A stretch of DNA of 46,204 bases, from positions 1 through 46,204 of the forward strand of contig JAFXNB010000146.1 in assembly GCA_017529935.1 (NCBI GenBank), read 5' to 3'. Within the stretch, counting starts at the first letter, position 1. The number at the start of each line of letters is the position of its first letter. The notes below the pieces were generated by a model. The model worked only from the letters and a program-made list of their open reading frames with translations, was not told where the DNA came from and made no database searches. Source of the DNA: Selenomonadaceae bacterium (GTDB lineage Bacteria; Bacillota; Negativicutes; Selenomonadales; Selenomonadaceae). Of the stretch, positions 24,951 to 32,522 are shown one piece after another. Made by a program: the position numbers and the translations under genes.

Positions 24951-25451
24951 CTAGCGCGCCATAAACTTTTCAAAGCGGAAAAAATAATCGCCGCCGGGGA
25001 AGTCCTCTTCGGGTTCATTCGGGTCTTTGTGGTGCGGATTGTAAAACTCCACCGCGTGAAAGCCGCACTTGTTGATATAAAAATGCAAATTGCGCTTCTC
25101 GAAATAGGGCGTGCAAGTCTCCCAAACTTTTGTATCGGGATAAAGTTTTTCGATAGCCCGCCACGCCGCCGCGCCGATGCCTTTGCCGTGACAATCGACG
25201 TTCACAAAAAAAAGAGCCAGCTCGTTGCGCTTACTCGGACGAATCACTACAACTGCGCCGCCGACAATCACGCCGTCGTTGACAATGTCAAAAATTTCCG
25301 CGCCCGCCGCCGCAAAAGATTTCTCCACGTCTTCGCGCGGGATAACTTCCTTGCCGTCGTCGCCGAATTCCTCGACCACAGCCTTTTTGAACGCCGCTTG
25401 AATGTTCACGATAAAATTTTCCCTGTCAAGCGTCGGGACAAGTTCAATCAT
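24951..25451 (-). CDS. GNAT N-acetyltransferase C (full length)
   Basis: ATG 25451 behind GGGGTGA gives 166 residues. It has a GNAT core: AVVVIRPSKRNELALFFVN, the acetyl-CoA loop [20 protein letters not shown] and NLHFYINKCGFHAVEFY. The acidic C-terminal tail (DPNEPEEDFPGG) differs from copy A. The N-terminal 60 residues are almost the same as in chimeric copy B. The substrate is unknown. It is the last gene of a minus-strand run from cobU. Confidence 0.85.
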   Translation of the reverse strand: MIELVPTLDRENFIVNIQAAFKKAVVEEFGDDGKEVIPREDVEKSFAAAGAEIFDIVNDGVIVGGAVVVIRPSKRNELALFFVNVDCHGKGIGAAAWRAIEKLYPDTKVWETCTPYFEKRNLHFYINKCGFHAVEFYNPHHKDPNEPEEDFPGGDYFFRFEKFMAR

Positions 25452-25738
25452 CAAATCACCCCATAACTTTTTCCAGCGCAAGATAAACATCATCCTCGCC
25501 GACAATCACGCCGCCGCTGACAATGTCAAAAATTTCCGCGCCCTCCGCCGCAAAAGATTTCTCCACGTCTTCGCGCGGGATAACTTCCTTGCCGTCGTCG
25601 CCGAATTCTTCGACCACAGCCTTTTTGAACGCCGCTTGAATGTTCATGATAAAATTTTCCCTGTCAAGCGTCGGGACGAGTTCAATCATCAAATCACCCC
25701 ATAACTTTTTCTAGCGCAAGATAAATATCGTCCTCGCC
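25263..25738 (-). repeat. 238-bp tandem duplication across the GNAT A/C junction
   Basis: 25263-25500 and 25501-25738 are direct copies (about 95% identical or better by eye). Each holds the 5' third of GNAT C, the SD and the last codons of GNAT A. The junction reads CTCGCCGACAATC, joining A-type TCCTCGCCG to C-type CCGACAATC; the shared CGCCG is the likely microhomology. Confidence 0.88.
25456..25689 (-). CDS. Chimeric, truncated GNAT (copy B) made by tandem duplication
   Basis: This 77-residue frame starts like GNAT C ([24 protein letters not shown]) and after GVIVG joins the end of GNAT A ([13 protein letters not shown]). It lacks the whole acetyl-CoA-binding core, so it cannot be an acetyltransferase. 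It keeps SD, start and stop. The reading frame stays open through the junction although the 238-bp unit is not a multiple of 3, because the breakpoint happens to join the two in frame. It may be translated as a small protein that could interact with GNATs, or be neutral. Confidence 0.75.
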   Translation of the reverse strand: MIELVPTLDRENFIMNIQAAFKKAVVEEFGDDGKEVIPREDVEKSFAAEGAEIFDIVSGGVIVGEDDVYLALEKVMG

Positions 25739-26134
25739 GTAAATCGAAAACGCAACGAAGCCGCACTTGTTCAAATAGAAATGCAAATTTCGCTTGTCAA
25801 GCCACGGCGTCGACGTGTACCAAACTTTTGTGTCGGGATAAAGTTTTTCAATCGCCCGCCACGCCGCAAATCCGATTCCAAAATTTCTGCAGTCCGCGTT
25901 CACGAAGAACAGCGATAATTTATTGTGCCGCGTTTCGCCGTTGATAATCACGACCGCGCCGCCTGCGATTTTTTTATCGGCGATGATGTCCAAAAGTTTT
26001 GCGCCCGTCTTGGCGAAAAATTTCAGCAGGTCGCCGCGCCGAAATTTATCGGAGCCGTCAGCGCGGCGGAAGGCGGCTTGCAAGTTGTCGATAAAATTTT
26101 CCCTGTCAAGCGTCGGGGCAAGCTCCACGGTCAC
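25694..26134 (-). CDS. GNAT N-acetyltransferase A
   Basis: GTG 26134 overlaps the cobU stop by 4 bases (GTGA), behind GGAGGAGAAA. The 146 residues show [15 protein letters not shown] at the start, the core [29 protein letters not shown] and [29 protein letters not shown]. The loop [10 protein letters not shown] departs from the classic R/Q-x-x-G-x-G/A. It is about half identical to copy C, so this pair is an older duplication than copy B. Role unknown; coupling to cobU may be incidental. Confidence 0.85.
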   Translation of the reverse strand: MTVELAPTLDRENFIDNLQAAFRRADGSDKFRRGDLLKFFAKTGAKLLDIIADKKIAGGAVVIINGETRHNKLSLFFVNADCRNFGIGFAAWRAIEKLYPDTKVWYTSTPWLDKRNLHFYLNKCGFVAFSIYGEDDIYLALEKVMG

Positions 26135-26688
26135 AATTTCTCCTCCAACTTTTTTAAATCAAGCGCAATGCCCGCCACCGTCAAGAAAACTTTTTCAGCG
26201 TGCGCGGCGAGCAACTGATTGACAAGCCCCGCCAAATCTCTGAAACGTCGCGCCAATTTATTTTCGGGGACGATGCCGCCGCCAACTTCATTGCTTACAA
26301 AAATCGTCACGGCGTCGGAAGTTTTTGCCGCGGCGATTAATTTTTCAATCAGCCCGCGCAGATTTTTATAAAGTTCGGCTTCGTCATCGAGGTCAGCCGC
26401 GCAAAGAAAGTTGCTTACATAAATCGTCACGCAATCGAAGAGAATCGCGCCGAAATTTTTCCCCGCCGCAAGAATTTTTTCTTCCGCCGCGAAAGGAGCT
26501 TCAAACGTCGTCCAATTTTCTCCGCGCCGCGATTGGTGGAGCTTAACGCGAAAATTCATCTCGTCATCAAAAATTTGAGCGGTGGCAATGTAAGCCGCCC
26601 GCCCGTTCCCGATTTTCAACGCGAGCTTTTCCGCGAATGAACTTTTGCCGCTGCGCGCGCCGCCCGTCACTAAAATTATTTGTCCCAA
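26131..26688 (-). CDS. cobU: Adenosylcobinamide kinase/guanylyltransferase
   Basis: TTG 26688 is chosen because GGAGGA stands 7 bases upstream; a further-upstream TTG at 26706 would precede the SD. The protein starts with the P-loop [12 protein letters not shown], and has the conserved His region [15 protein letters not shown] and [19 protein letters not shown], all diagnostic of CobU. It phosphorylates adenosylcobinamide and then attaches GMP, late in cobalamin nucleotide-loop assembly. No other cobalamin gene is in the window, so it may serve salvage. Its transcript runs on into the GNAT genes. Confidence 0.92.
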   Translation of the reverse strand: MGQIILVTGGARSGKSSFAEKLALKIGNGRAAYIATAQIFDDEMNFRVKLHQSRRGENWTTFEAPFAAEEKILAAGKNFGAILFDCVTIYVSNFLCAADLDDEAELYKNLRGLIEKLIAAAKTSDAVTIFVSNEVGGGIVPENKLARRFRDLAGLVNQLLAAHAEKVFLTVAGIALDLKKLEEKL

Positions 26689-26768
26689 AGTTTGTTCCTC
26701 CGTCAAGCTATAAAAAATTTTTTATTCTACCTCCGGCGTAAAAATCCCTACTTCGCCGCCGAAAAAAT

Positions 26769-26797
26769 TTGACTAAAAAATTGCCGTGGTTTATAAT
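26769..26797 (+). promoter_or_regulatory. Strong sigma-A-type promoter for the sigH gene
   Basis: TTGACT (26769-26774), 17 bp, and perfect TATAAT (26792-26797), 26 bases before the ATG. Confidence 0.85.
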
Positions 26798-26823
26798 CAG
26801 CGCGTGAAAATGGAGGACGTGAA

Positions 26824-27576
26824 ATGAAATCGAACGTTGAAAATTCTTTCGAGAGTGAAGTCGCCGACGAATACGCCAAATATGAATCGCTCTCGGACGA
26901 AGAACTCATTGTCGAGATAAAGGAAAAGGACAACGCCGCCGCGATGGATTATCTGATTCACCGCTACCGGAGTTTCGTTCGGGCAAAGGCGCGTTCGTAT
27001 TTTCTAATCGGCGCGGACAGAGAGGATATTATCCAAGAGGGCATGATTGGTTTTTATAAGGCGGTGCGCGACTTCAAGAGCGATAAGCTGTCGAGCTTCC
27101 ACGCCTTCGCCGAATTGTGCGTTACCCGCCAAATCATCACGGCGATAAAAACCGCCACGCGCCAAAAACATATCCCGTTGAATTCTTACATCTCGCTGAA
27201 CAAGCCGATTTATGACGAGGACAGCGACCGAACTTTGCTTGACGTGATAAGCGGCGTAAAAGTCGCCGACCCCGAAGAACTTATAATCAGCCGCGAAGAG
27301 TTTCTGACTATCGAAAAGAAAATGTCCGAAATTCTGAGCGAGCTGGAGTGGCAAGTTTTGATGGCTTATCTCGACGGCAAATCCTATCAAGAAATCGCGG
27401 CAAGTTTGGATCGGCACGTCAAATCAATCGACAACGCGCTCCAAAGAGTGAAACGCAAGCTTGAACGCTACGTTGCCAGCCGCGGCGAGGCTATCGACAT
27501 CGGCACAGTTTATCGCGGCTTGTCGACCCTTGACCGCCACATAAAATATTCTGCCGCACCTAAAGCGCACAGCTAG
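26824..27576 (+). CDS. sigH: SigH-type RNA polymerase sigma factor
   Basis: The 250-residue protein has sigma-70 region 2 (RYRSFVRAKARSYFLIGADREDIIQEGMIGFYKAVRDF), the last part binding -10 DNA, and a region 4 helix-turn-helix (YLDGKSYQEIAASLDRHVKSIDNALQRVKRKL). GADREDIIQEGMIGLYKA is the typical SigH block. It lacks region 1.1 and much of region 3. In spore-formers SigH starts sporulation; in non-spore-formers it often controls competence, and comEA is encoded in this window. The C-terminal tail of about 35 residues is longer than usual. ATG 26824 sits behind GGAGG. Confidence 0.9.
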   Translation: MKSNVENSFESEVADEYAKYESLSDEELIVEIKEKDNAAAMDYLIHRYRSFVRAKARSYFLIGADREDIIQEGMIGFYKAVRDFKSDKLSSFHAFAELCVTRQIITAIKTATRQKHIPLNSYISLNKPIYDEDSDRTLLDVISGVKVADPEELIISREEFLTIEKKMSEILSELEWQVLMAYLDGKSYQEIAASLDRHVKSIDNALQRVKRKLERYVASRGEAIDIGTVYRGLSTLDRHIKYSAAPKAHS

Positions 27577-27598
27577 GCGTCCGCCGAGGACGCTTATT
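27577..27598 (+). terminator. Terminator after sigH
   Basis: GCGTCC (27577-27582) pairs with GGACGC (27588-27593), followed by TTATTTT. The T-run is interrupted, so some read-through is likely. Confidence 0.6.
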
Positions 27599-27621
27599 TT
27601 AATTGGAAACGAGGAATTGGA

Positions 27622-28257
27622 ATGTGGAATGCCGAAAAACTTTTGAGCAGCGGCTTTGAAGTTGACGGGGAAAATTTTATCCGACGCCAAAAAATTTTAA
27701 ACGATTTCACGCTGACGATTATAATCGACAAGCGCGGCTCTGTCACTACAAAAATTTTCGACGCGGACGGCGAGCCTTACACCTTGCATTTGGTTGAAGG
27801 CGCGAGCGGCAGTTTTGTCGGCGCGGTTAAGGCGGAACATGAGCGCGTTTTGAGTGAGCTTGCCGCGCAGTGTTTCGACGCCGAAAATTTTAAGGCCGCG
27901 CAGACTTTGCGACTGATTGATTATATCCGCGAAAAATTTTCCGGCGAACCCGAATTTCTCTGGGAAAAATATCCGAACTACGCGGTTTTTCGTCGCGCGG
28001 AGAATCGCAAATGGTACGCGCTGATTGCGAATGTCCCGAAAAAATATTTGAAACTCGGCGGCGCGGCGGAGATTGAAATTTTAAATGTGCGCGTCGAACC
28101 TGAAGAGTTGGATAGAATTTTCGACGGGGAAAAATATTTTCGCGGGTGGCACATGAATAAAAAATCGTGGCTGACTGTGCGCCTTGACGACACGCTGACT
28201 GACGAAGAAATTTTTTCGCGCTTGGAAAAAAGTTATCGGCTTGCCGCCAAAAAGTAA
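27622..28257 (+). CDS. MmcQ/YjbR-family protein
   Basis: This 211-residue protein has the MmcQ/YjbR (CyaY-like) fold in its C-terminal half: PEFLWEKYPNYAVFRRAENRKWYALI, KYFRGWHMNKKSWLTVRLD and LTDEEIFSRLEKSYRLA. The N-terminal half (about 90 residues) is an extra domain seen in longer members, which start with a MWNAEKLLSSGFEVDG-type block. Such proteins are thought to bind DNA, but no activity is established. ATG 27622 follows GAGGAA. It begins a likely run of genes through to nth. Confidence 0.82.
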   Translation: MWNAEKLLSSGFEVDGENFIRRQKILNDFTLTIIIDKRGSVTTKIFDADGEPYTLHLVEGASGSFVGAVKAEHERVLSELAAQCFDAENFKAAQTLRLIDYIREKFSGEPEFLWEKYPNYAVFRRAENRKWYALIANVPKKYLKLGGAAEIEILNVRVEPEELDRIFDGEKYFRGWHMNKKSWLTVRLDDTLTDEEIFSRLEKSYRLAAKK

Positions 28258-28287
28258 CTGTGTTATATTCGGCTTGAGGTGATAGAA

Positions 28288-28557
28288 ATGAAACTAATCG
28301 TGACAGTCGTCGGGCGAGACCGCGTCGGGATAATCGCCGCCGTGACAAAAATTCTTGCCGACAACAACGTCAACATTCTCAGCATCAATCAAAATATTTT
28401 GGACGGCTTTTTTAACATGATTCTGTTCGCCGAAGCTAGCGAAAGTAAAATTCGGCTCGTCGACCTGCAACAGAAATTGCGCGAACAGGGCGAGGCTATC
28501 GGCGTCGAAATTAAAACGCAGCACCAAGATATTTTCGACGTGATGCACAAGATTTGA
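28288..28557 (+). CDS. ACT-domain protein (UPF0237)
   Basis: The 89-residue protein begins MKLIVTVVGRDRVGIIAAVTKILADNNVNILSI, a single ACT domain, with FFNMILFAEAS completing the fold. UPF0237 proteins resemble the regulatory GcvR family and probably bind an amino acid as a dimer. They are commonly encoded next to UPF0210, which also occurs here after one intervening gene. ATG 28288 follows GAGGTGATAG; an in-frame GTG at 28279 overlaps the SD. Confidence 0.9.
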   Translation: MKLIVTVVGRDRVGIIAAVTKILADNNVNILSINQNILDGFFNMILFAEASESKIRLVDLQQKLREQGEAIGVEIKTQHQDIFDVMHKI

Positions 28558-28560
28558 ACC

Positions 28561-29028
28561 ATGAAAAATTTTGCCAAGCACGCGGACGCAAGAGTTCGGC
28601 GGGCGTTTGAAGTCGCGAAAAAAATTCACGCGGGGCAATTCGACAAAGGCGGCGTCGAGTACATAAATCACCCGCTGACCGTGGCGAGCAACGTCGGAGA
28701 AAATATTTCGGCGATAATCGTCGCCCTGCTCCATGATACGGTTGAGGACAGCGCGAAAACTTTTGACGAGTTGCAAGCGGAAATTCCGTTGACGGCGGAC
28801 GAGTTGCACGCTTTGAAACTTTTGACGCACGATGAAAAAATTCCCTACCTTGAATACGTCGCGCAGATTAAATCGAACGAACTTGCCGCCAAAGTCAAAG
28901 CCGCCGACCTTAAGCACAACTCCGACTTGTCGCGGATGAAAAATCCCACAGAAAAAGATTTCGCCCGCGCAGAAAAATATCGGCTCGCGCTGGAAATTTT
29001 AGGGAGGAAAAATTTTGATAACGATTGA
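28561..29028 (+). CDS. Single-domain HD hydrolase, SpoT/MESH1-like
   Basis: The 155-residue protein carries the alarmone-hydrolase motifs: [30 protein letters not shown] and [12 protein letters not shown]. They match the HD, ED and K-x-x-D-x-x-H-N elements in the hydrolase half of Rel in this same window. There is no synthetase domain, so if it acts on (p)ppGpp it would only degrade it. No good SD precedes ATG 28561, which follows the ACT gene stop by 3 bases, so translation is probably coupled. It is inserted between the usual UPF0237-UPF0210 pair. Confidence 0.82.
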   Translation: MKNFAKHADARVRRAFEVAKKIHAGQFDKGGVEYINHPLTVASNVGENISAIIVALLHDTVEDSAKTFDELQAEIPLTADELHALKLLTHDEKIPYLEYVAQIKSNELAAKVKAADLKHNSDLSRMKNPTEKDFARAEKYRLALEILGRKNFDND

Positions 29029-30376
29029 AGATATTCTCGAAACGAACCGCATGATAACCGTAAACAAGCTGGACGTGCGCACGATAACCATGGGCATTTC
29101 CCTGCGCGATTGTGCTCACCCGAACTTGCGCGATTTCTGCCGCAACGTCTACGACAAAATCACGCGCTCCGCCGAATTTTTGGTTAAGACCGGCGAGGAG
29201 ATTGAGGCGGAGTACGGCGTCCCGATTATCAACAAAAGAATTTCCGTGACGCCCGTTGCCATTGCCGCTGAAAGTTGTAAGGCGGAAAGTTATGTGCCCG
29301 TCGCCGAAACTTTAGACCGCGCCGCCAAAGAGGTTGGCGTTAATTTTATCGGCGGCTTCAGCGCGCTGGTTGAAAAGGGTTACACTGCCGGCGACAGAAT
29401 TTTAATTGAATCGATTCCACAAGCATTGGCGGCGACCGATTTGGTTTGCAGTTCGATTAATTTGGCGTCGACCAAGGCGGGCATTAACATGGATTGCGTT
29501 CGCGAAATGGGCGAAGTCATCAAGCGGACGGCTGAACTCACGCGCGACAAGCAGGCTATTGGTTGCGCAAAGTTGGTTATCTTCGCCAACGCGCCCGAAG
29601 ACAATCCGTTTATGGCGGGAGCGTTCCACGGCGTCAGCGAGCCGGATAAAGTTATCAACGTCGGAGTCAGCGGTCCCGGCGTCGTCAAACACGCGCTGGA
29701 AGATTTAAAAGGCGCGAACTTTACGGAGATTGCCGAGACGATTAAAAAGACGGCGTTCAAAATTACGCGCGTCGGACAGCTGGTGGCGCAAGAAGCGTCG
29801 CGGCGATTGGGCGTGCCGTTCGGGATAATCGATTTATCATTGGCTCCAACGCCGGCAGTCGGCGATTCCGTCGCAAGGATTTTGGAGGAGATGGGACTTG
29901 AGGCTTGCGGGGCACCTGGCACGACGGCTGCGCTTGCCCTGTTGAATGACGCGGTAAAAAAAGGCGGGCTTATGGCGAGTTCACACGTCGGCGGCTTGAG
30001 CGGCGCGTTTATTCCCGTCAGCGAAGATGAGGGCATGATTGCGGCGGTCAGTCAAGGCAGTTTGTCGATTGAAAAACTTGAGGCAATGACTTGCGTCTGC
30101 AGTGTCGGCTTGGATATGATTGCGGTTGCGGGCGACGTGAGCGCGGCGACTTTGAGCGGGATAATCGCGGACGAGGCGGCTATCGGCGTCGTCAACAACA
30201 AAACAACTGCCGTGCGACTGATTCCCGTGCCCGGCGCGAAGGTCGGCGACGTTGTCGAATACGGCGGCTTGCTCGGCTACTGCCCGATTGTTCCCGTCAA
30301 AAATAATTGGAGTTCGGAGGCGTTCATTGCTCGCGGCGGCAGAATTCCCGCGCCGGTTAGGAGCTTGACAAATTAA
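29015..30376 (+). CDS. PFL-family protein (UPF0210/DUF711)
   Basis: TTG 29015, behind GGGAGG and overlapping the HD gene by 14 bases, opens 453 residues. [48 protein letters not shown] and [20 protein letters not shown] are typical of UPF0210, whose fold resembles pyruvate formate-lyase but which lacks a proven activity. No glycyl-radical motif was seen. Association with the ACT protein suggests amino-acid-linked control. The next start follows the stop directly. Confidence 0.9.
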   Translation: MITIEDILETNRMITVNKLDVRTITMGISLRDCAHPNLRDFCRNVYDKITRSAEFLVKTGEEIEAEYGVPIINKRISVTPVAIAAESCKAESYVPVAETLDRAAKEVGVNFIGGFSALVEKGYTAGDRILIESIPQALAATDLVCSSINLASTKAGINMDCVREMGEVIKRTAELTRDKQAIGCAKLVIFANAPEDNPFMAGAFHGVSEPDKVINVGVSGPGVVKHALEDLKGANFTEIAETIKKTAFKITRVGQLVAQEASRRLGVPFGIIDLSLAPTPAVGDSVARILEEMGLEACGAPGTTAALALLNDAVKKGGLMASSHVGGLSGAFIPVSEDEGMIAAVSQGSLSIEKLEAMTCVCSVGLDMIAVAGDVSAATLSGIIADEAAIGVVNNKTTAVRLIPVPGAKVGDVVEYGGLLGYCPIVPVKNNWSSEAFIARGGRIPAPVRSLTN

Positions 30377-30835
30377 ATGGAAATTGCAATCAGAAAAATT
30401 CAGCGCGGCGACGCCGAAGCCGTTATCGATATGATGCGCAAGTTTTACACGTCGCCCGCTGTCATAACCAACGGCTCGGAAAAAATTTTCGCGGCTAATG
30501 TTAAAAATATTTTAAGCGGCTCACCTTACGTCGAAGGTTTTGTTTTTGTCGACGGAGAAAAAATTATCGGCTACGGAATCACGGCGCGGAGCTATTCGAC
30601 GGAATTTGGCGGCGAGTGCATTTGGCTTGAAGATATTTTTATCGCGGAGGAGTATCGCGGGCGCGGCGTCGGCACAAAATTTATCAGCTATGTTAAAAAA
30701 CTTTTTCCCGATAAAATTTTGCGGCTTGAGACTGAAACGGACAATGACAAAGCTTTGAATTTGTATAAGCGGCTGGGCTTTGAGCCGTTGCCGTACATGG
30801 AGTTGGTTCACGTTGCTTACGGAAGAATTGATTGA
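30377..30835 (+). CDS. GNAT N-acetyltransferase
   Basis: The 152-residue GNAT has the acetyl-CoA-binding EEYRGRGVGTKFISYVKKLFP and a C-terminal NDKALNLYKRLGFEPLPYMEL. It starts with no gap after the UPF0210 stop; an AGGAG about 13 bases upstream is the only SD. The 3' end overlaps the start region of nth. Its substrate is unknown; the ArgA-like cysteines are absent. It is not closely similar to the GNAT cluster near 25 kb. Confidence 0.85.
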   Translation: MEIAIRKIQRGDAEAVIDMMRKFYTSPAVITNGSEKIFAANVKNILSGSPYVEGFVFVDGEKIIGYGITARSYSTEFGGECIWLEDIFIAEEYRGRGVGTKFISYVKKLFPDKILRLETETDNDKALNLYKRLGFEPLPYMELVHVAYGRID

Positions 30836-31739
30836 GAAACACATAAACGCTTGGGATCCGATTGACTTAATCTGCTACAACCCGCACGAATATGACATTG
30901 AAGTTCGCGCGATTTGTCGACGATTGCCCGCGCAAGGTTCTTTGAGAGCAGAGGTTTTGGCGAAGATTATTTACGACGTGTTCTATCATTACTTCGACGA
31001 AACTTTTGCGGAAAAATACGGATCTGCGGCGACGCGCCCGGTTGCCGAAAAAATTTTGGCGGACGCAGGTTTTAACGACGCTGATTCGGAGGAAGAGCTT
31101 GACGACGAAGACGACCTTGCAAAACTTCAGCGCGAGGAGCTCAGAATTTTGGAGAAGACTTATCGCGGCGCAGTCCCGCAACTGAAATTCGATTCGCCGT
31201 TTGAACTTTTGGTCGCGGTGATTTTGTCCGCGCAGTGCACCGATAAGCGCGTCAATCAAGTCACGCAGATTTTATTTCCGCTGGCGAACACGCCCGAAAA
31301 AATTTTGCAACTCGGTCAGCCGAAGCTGGAGGAAATTATCAAACCGTGCGGTTACTTCCGCGCCAAGGCAAAACATATCGTCGAGACTTCAAAAATTTTG
31401 CTGGAAAGTTACGGCGGCGAAGTTCCCTCCGATTTCGACGAGCTGATTAAATTGCCGGGCGTCGGGCGCAAAACTGCAAACGTTGTAACCAGCGTCGCGT
31501 TCAAAAATCCCGCTATTGCCGTCGATACGCACGTTTTCCGCCTGTCGAACCGATTAAAGCTTGCCGAGGGGAAGACGCCGCTTGAAGTCGAATTGGGCTT
31601 GCAGAAAATTATTCCGCGCGAAAAGTGGAGCGACGCGCATCACTGGCTGATCTGGCACGGTCGCGAAATTTGCAAGGCTCGCAATCCGAAATGCAACGTT
31701 TGTCCGCTGTCGAAAGTTTGCCCCGCGTCAAATTTTTAA
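30813..31739 (+). CDS. nth: Endonuclease III with an N-terminal DUF1871-like domain
   Basis: The C-terminal about 210 residues are complete endonuclease III: ILSAQCTDKRVNQ, helix-hairpin-helix LPGVGRKTANVV with the catalytic Lys, VDTHVFR with the catalytic Asp, and the 4Fe-4S cysteines C-x6-C-x2-C-x5-C. It removes oxidised pyrimidines and nicks the abasic site. Before it lie about 95 residues starting near KHINAWDPIDLICYNPHEYD, which resemble DUF1871 (small Firmicutes proteins), then an acidic linker (DSEEELDDEDD). The start is uncertain: TTG 30813 (GGAG 10 bases upstream) or TTG 30828, both inside the GNAT gene end. Confidence 0.85.
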   Translation: MLTEELIEKHINAWDPIDLICYNPHEYDIEVRAICRRLPAQGSLRAEVLAKIIYDVFYHYFDETFAEKYGSAATRPVAEKILADAGFNDADSEEELDDEDDLAKLQREELRILEKTYRGAVPQLKFDSPFELLVAVILSAQCTDKRVNQVTQILFPLANTPEKILQLGQPKLEEIIKPCGYFRAKAKHIVETSKILLESYGGEVPSDFDELIKLPGVGRKTANVVTSVAFKNPAIAVDTHVFRLSNRLKLAEGKTPLEVELGLQKIIPREKWSDAHHWLIWHGREICKARNPKCNVCPLSKVCPASNF

Positions 31740-31750
31740 GAAAAAATTAA

Positions 31751-31787
31751 CGCCCTCCGATAAAACTTCTAAAGGAGGGCGATTTTT
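31751..31787 (+). promoter_or_regulatory. Hairpin that masks the SD of the next gene
   Basis: CGCCCTCC (31751-31758) pairs perfectly with GGAGGGCG (31774-31781); the right arm is the SD for ATG 31789 and is followed by ATTTTTT. The structure is therefore both a terminator for nth and a lid on the next SD. Confidence 0.7.
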
Positions 31788-31788
31788 T

Positions 31789-32484
31789 ATGGTCGGCAAC
31801 GAAATTCATCTGGATAATTTTTATATCGGCGGCGCGGTGACTGTGATGGAGGATTTGGAGCGGCGCGTCGAAAATTTTCACAAGAAAAAGACTTACGACG
31901 AGATTTTAGCCGAGGCTCGCGACGGTCTGAAAAAAATTTCGCCGCAAGAAATGTCGTTTGACGAGTACAAGGCGTATATCGAGGGCGAGCTCCAAAACAT
32001 TCCGCGCAATTTTACTCGCCACCGCGACGACGTGACGATTGTAATCAGCGACGCGGGCTATCGCGCCATGCAAAACGATTCAGAGTATGAAGCTTGGGTT
32101 TTAAATTGCGTGCGCGAAGAATTGAGTTTCCCCGATTATCTTTGTGGCTACCCTGGCACCTACGGTCGCCACGAAGTGATTCAATTCGGCGCAACTAAGG
32201 AAGAGTATCGCGGGCAATCGTCAGCCATTCACAAGCACGATTCGCGCCACGTCGAGGAGGAAACTTATTGGGAACGGCGACTTAAACGGCTGAAGGCGCG
32301 ACTTAAAGCCGAACAGGAACTTTTCGAGCACGAACAGATTTTGCAGCAGATAAACGATTCGGCGGCGGAAATTGAAGCGATTCAACGCGCAAAAGAAGGA
32401 TTAACCGACCCGCACGCGCCGCAAAAACCGATAATCGGAATCCCTGCAAGCTATCTGCTCAGCATGTTGGACGGAAACACTTAA
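31789..32484 (+). CDS. Unknown 231-residue protein with C-terminal coiled coil
   Basis: ATG 31789 follows the SD-masking hairpin. The first about 90 residues include MSFDEYKAYIEGELQNIPRNFTR, then a compact domain with VTIVISDAGYRAMQ and CGYPGTYGRHEVIQFG. From about residue 145 a charged coiled coil runs (WERRLKRLKARLKAEQELFEHEQIL). It lacks a signal peptide and a membrane helix. The charged and Tyr-rich middle does not match a family I know. The hairpin suggests tight translational control. Confidence 0.72.
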   Translation: MVGNEIHLDNFYIGGAVTVMEDLERRVENFHKKKTYDEILAEARDGLKKISPQEMSFDEYKAYIEGELQNIPRNFTRHRDDVTIVISDAGYRAMQNDSEYEAWVLNCVREELSFPDYLCGYPGTYGRHEVIQFGATKEEYRGQSSAIHKHDSRHVEEETYWERRLKRLKARLKAEQELFEHEQILQQINDSAAEIEAIQRAKEGLTDPHAPQKPIIGIPASYLLSMLDGNT

Positions 32485-32491
32485 AAAAAAA

Positions 32492-32520
32492 TTCCCGCCA
32501 CTTTGACGGGATTTTTTTTA
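32492..32520. terminator. Terminator between the unknown gene and the LCP gene
   Basis: TTCCCG and CGGGAT pair (32492-32512), with A-run left and eight T right, so it can work for both convergent transcripts. Confidence 0.65.
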
Positions 32521-32522
32521 TT

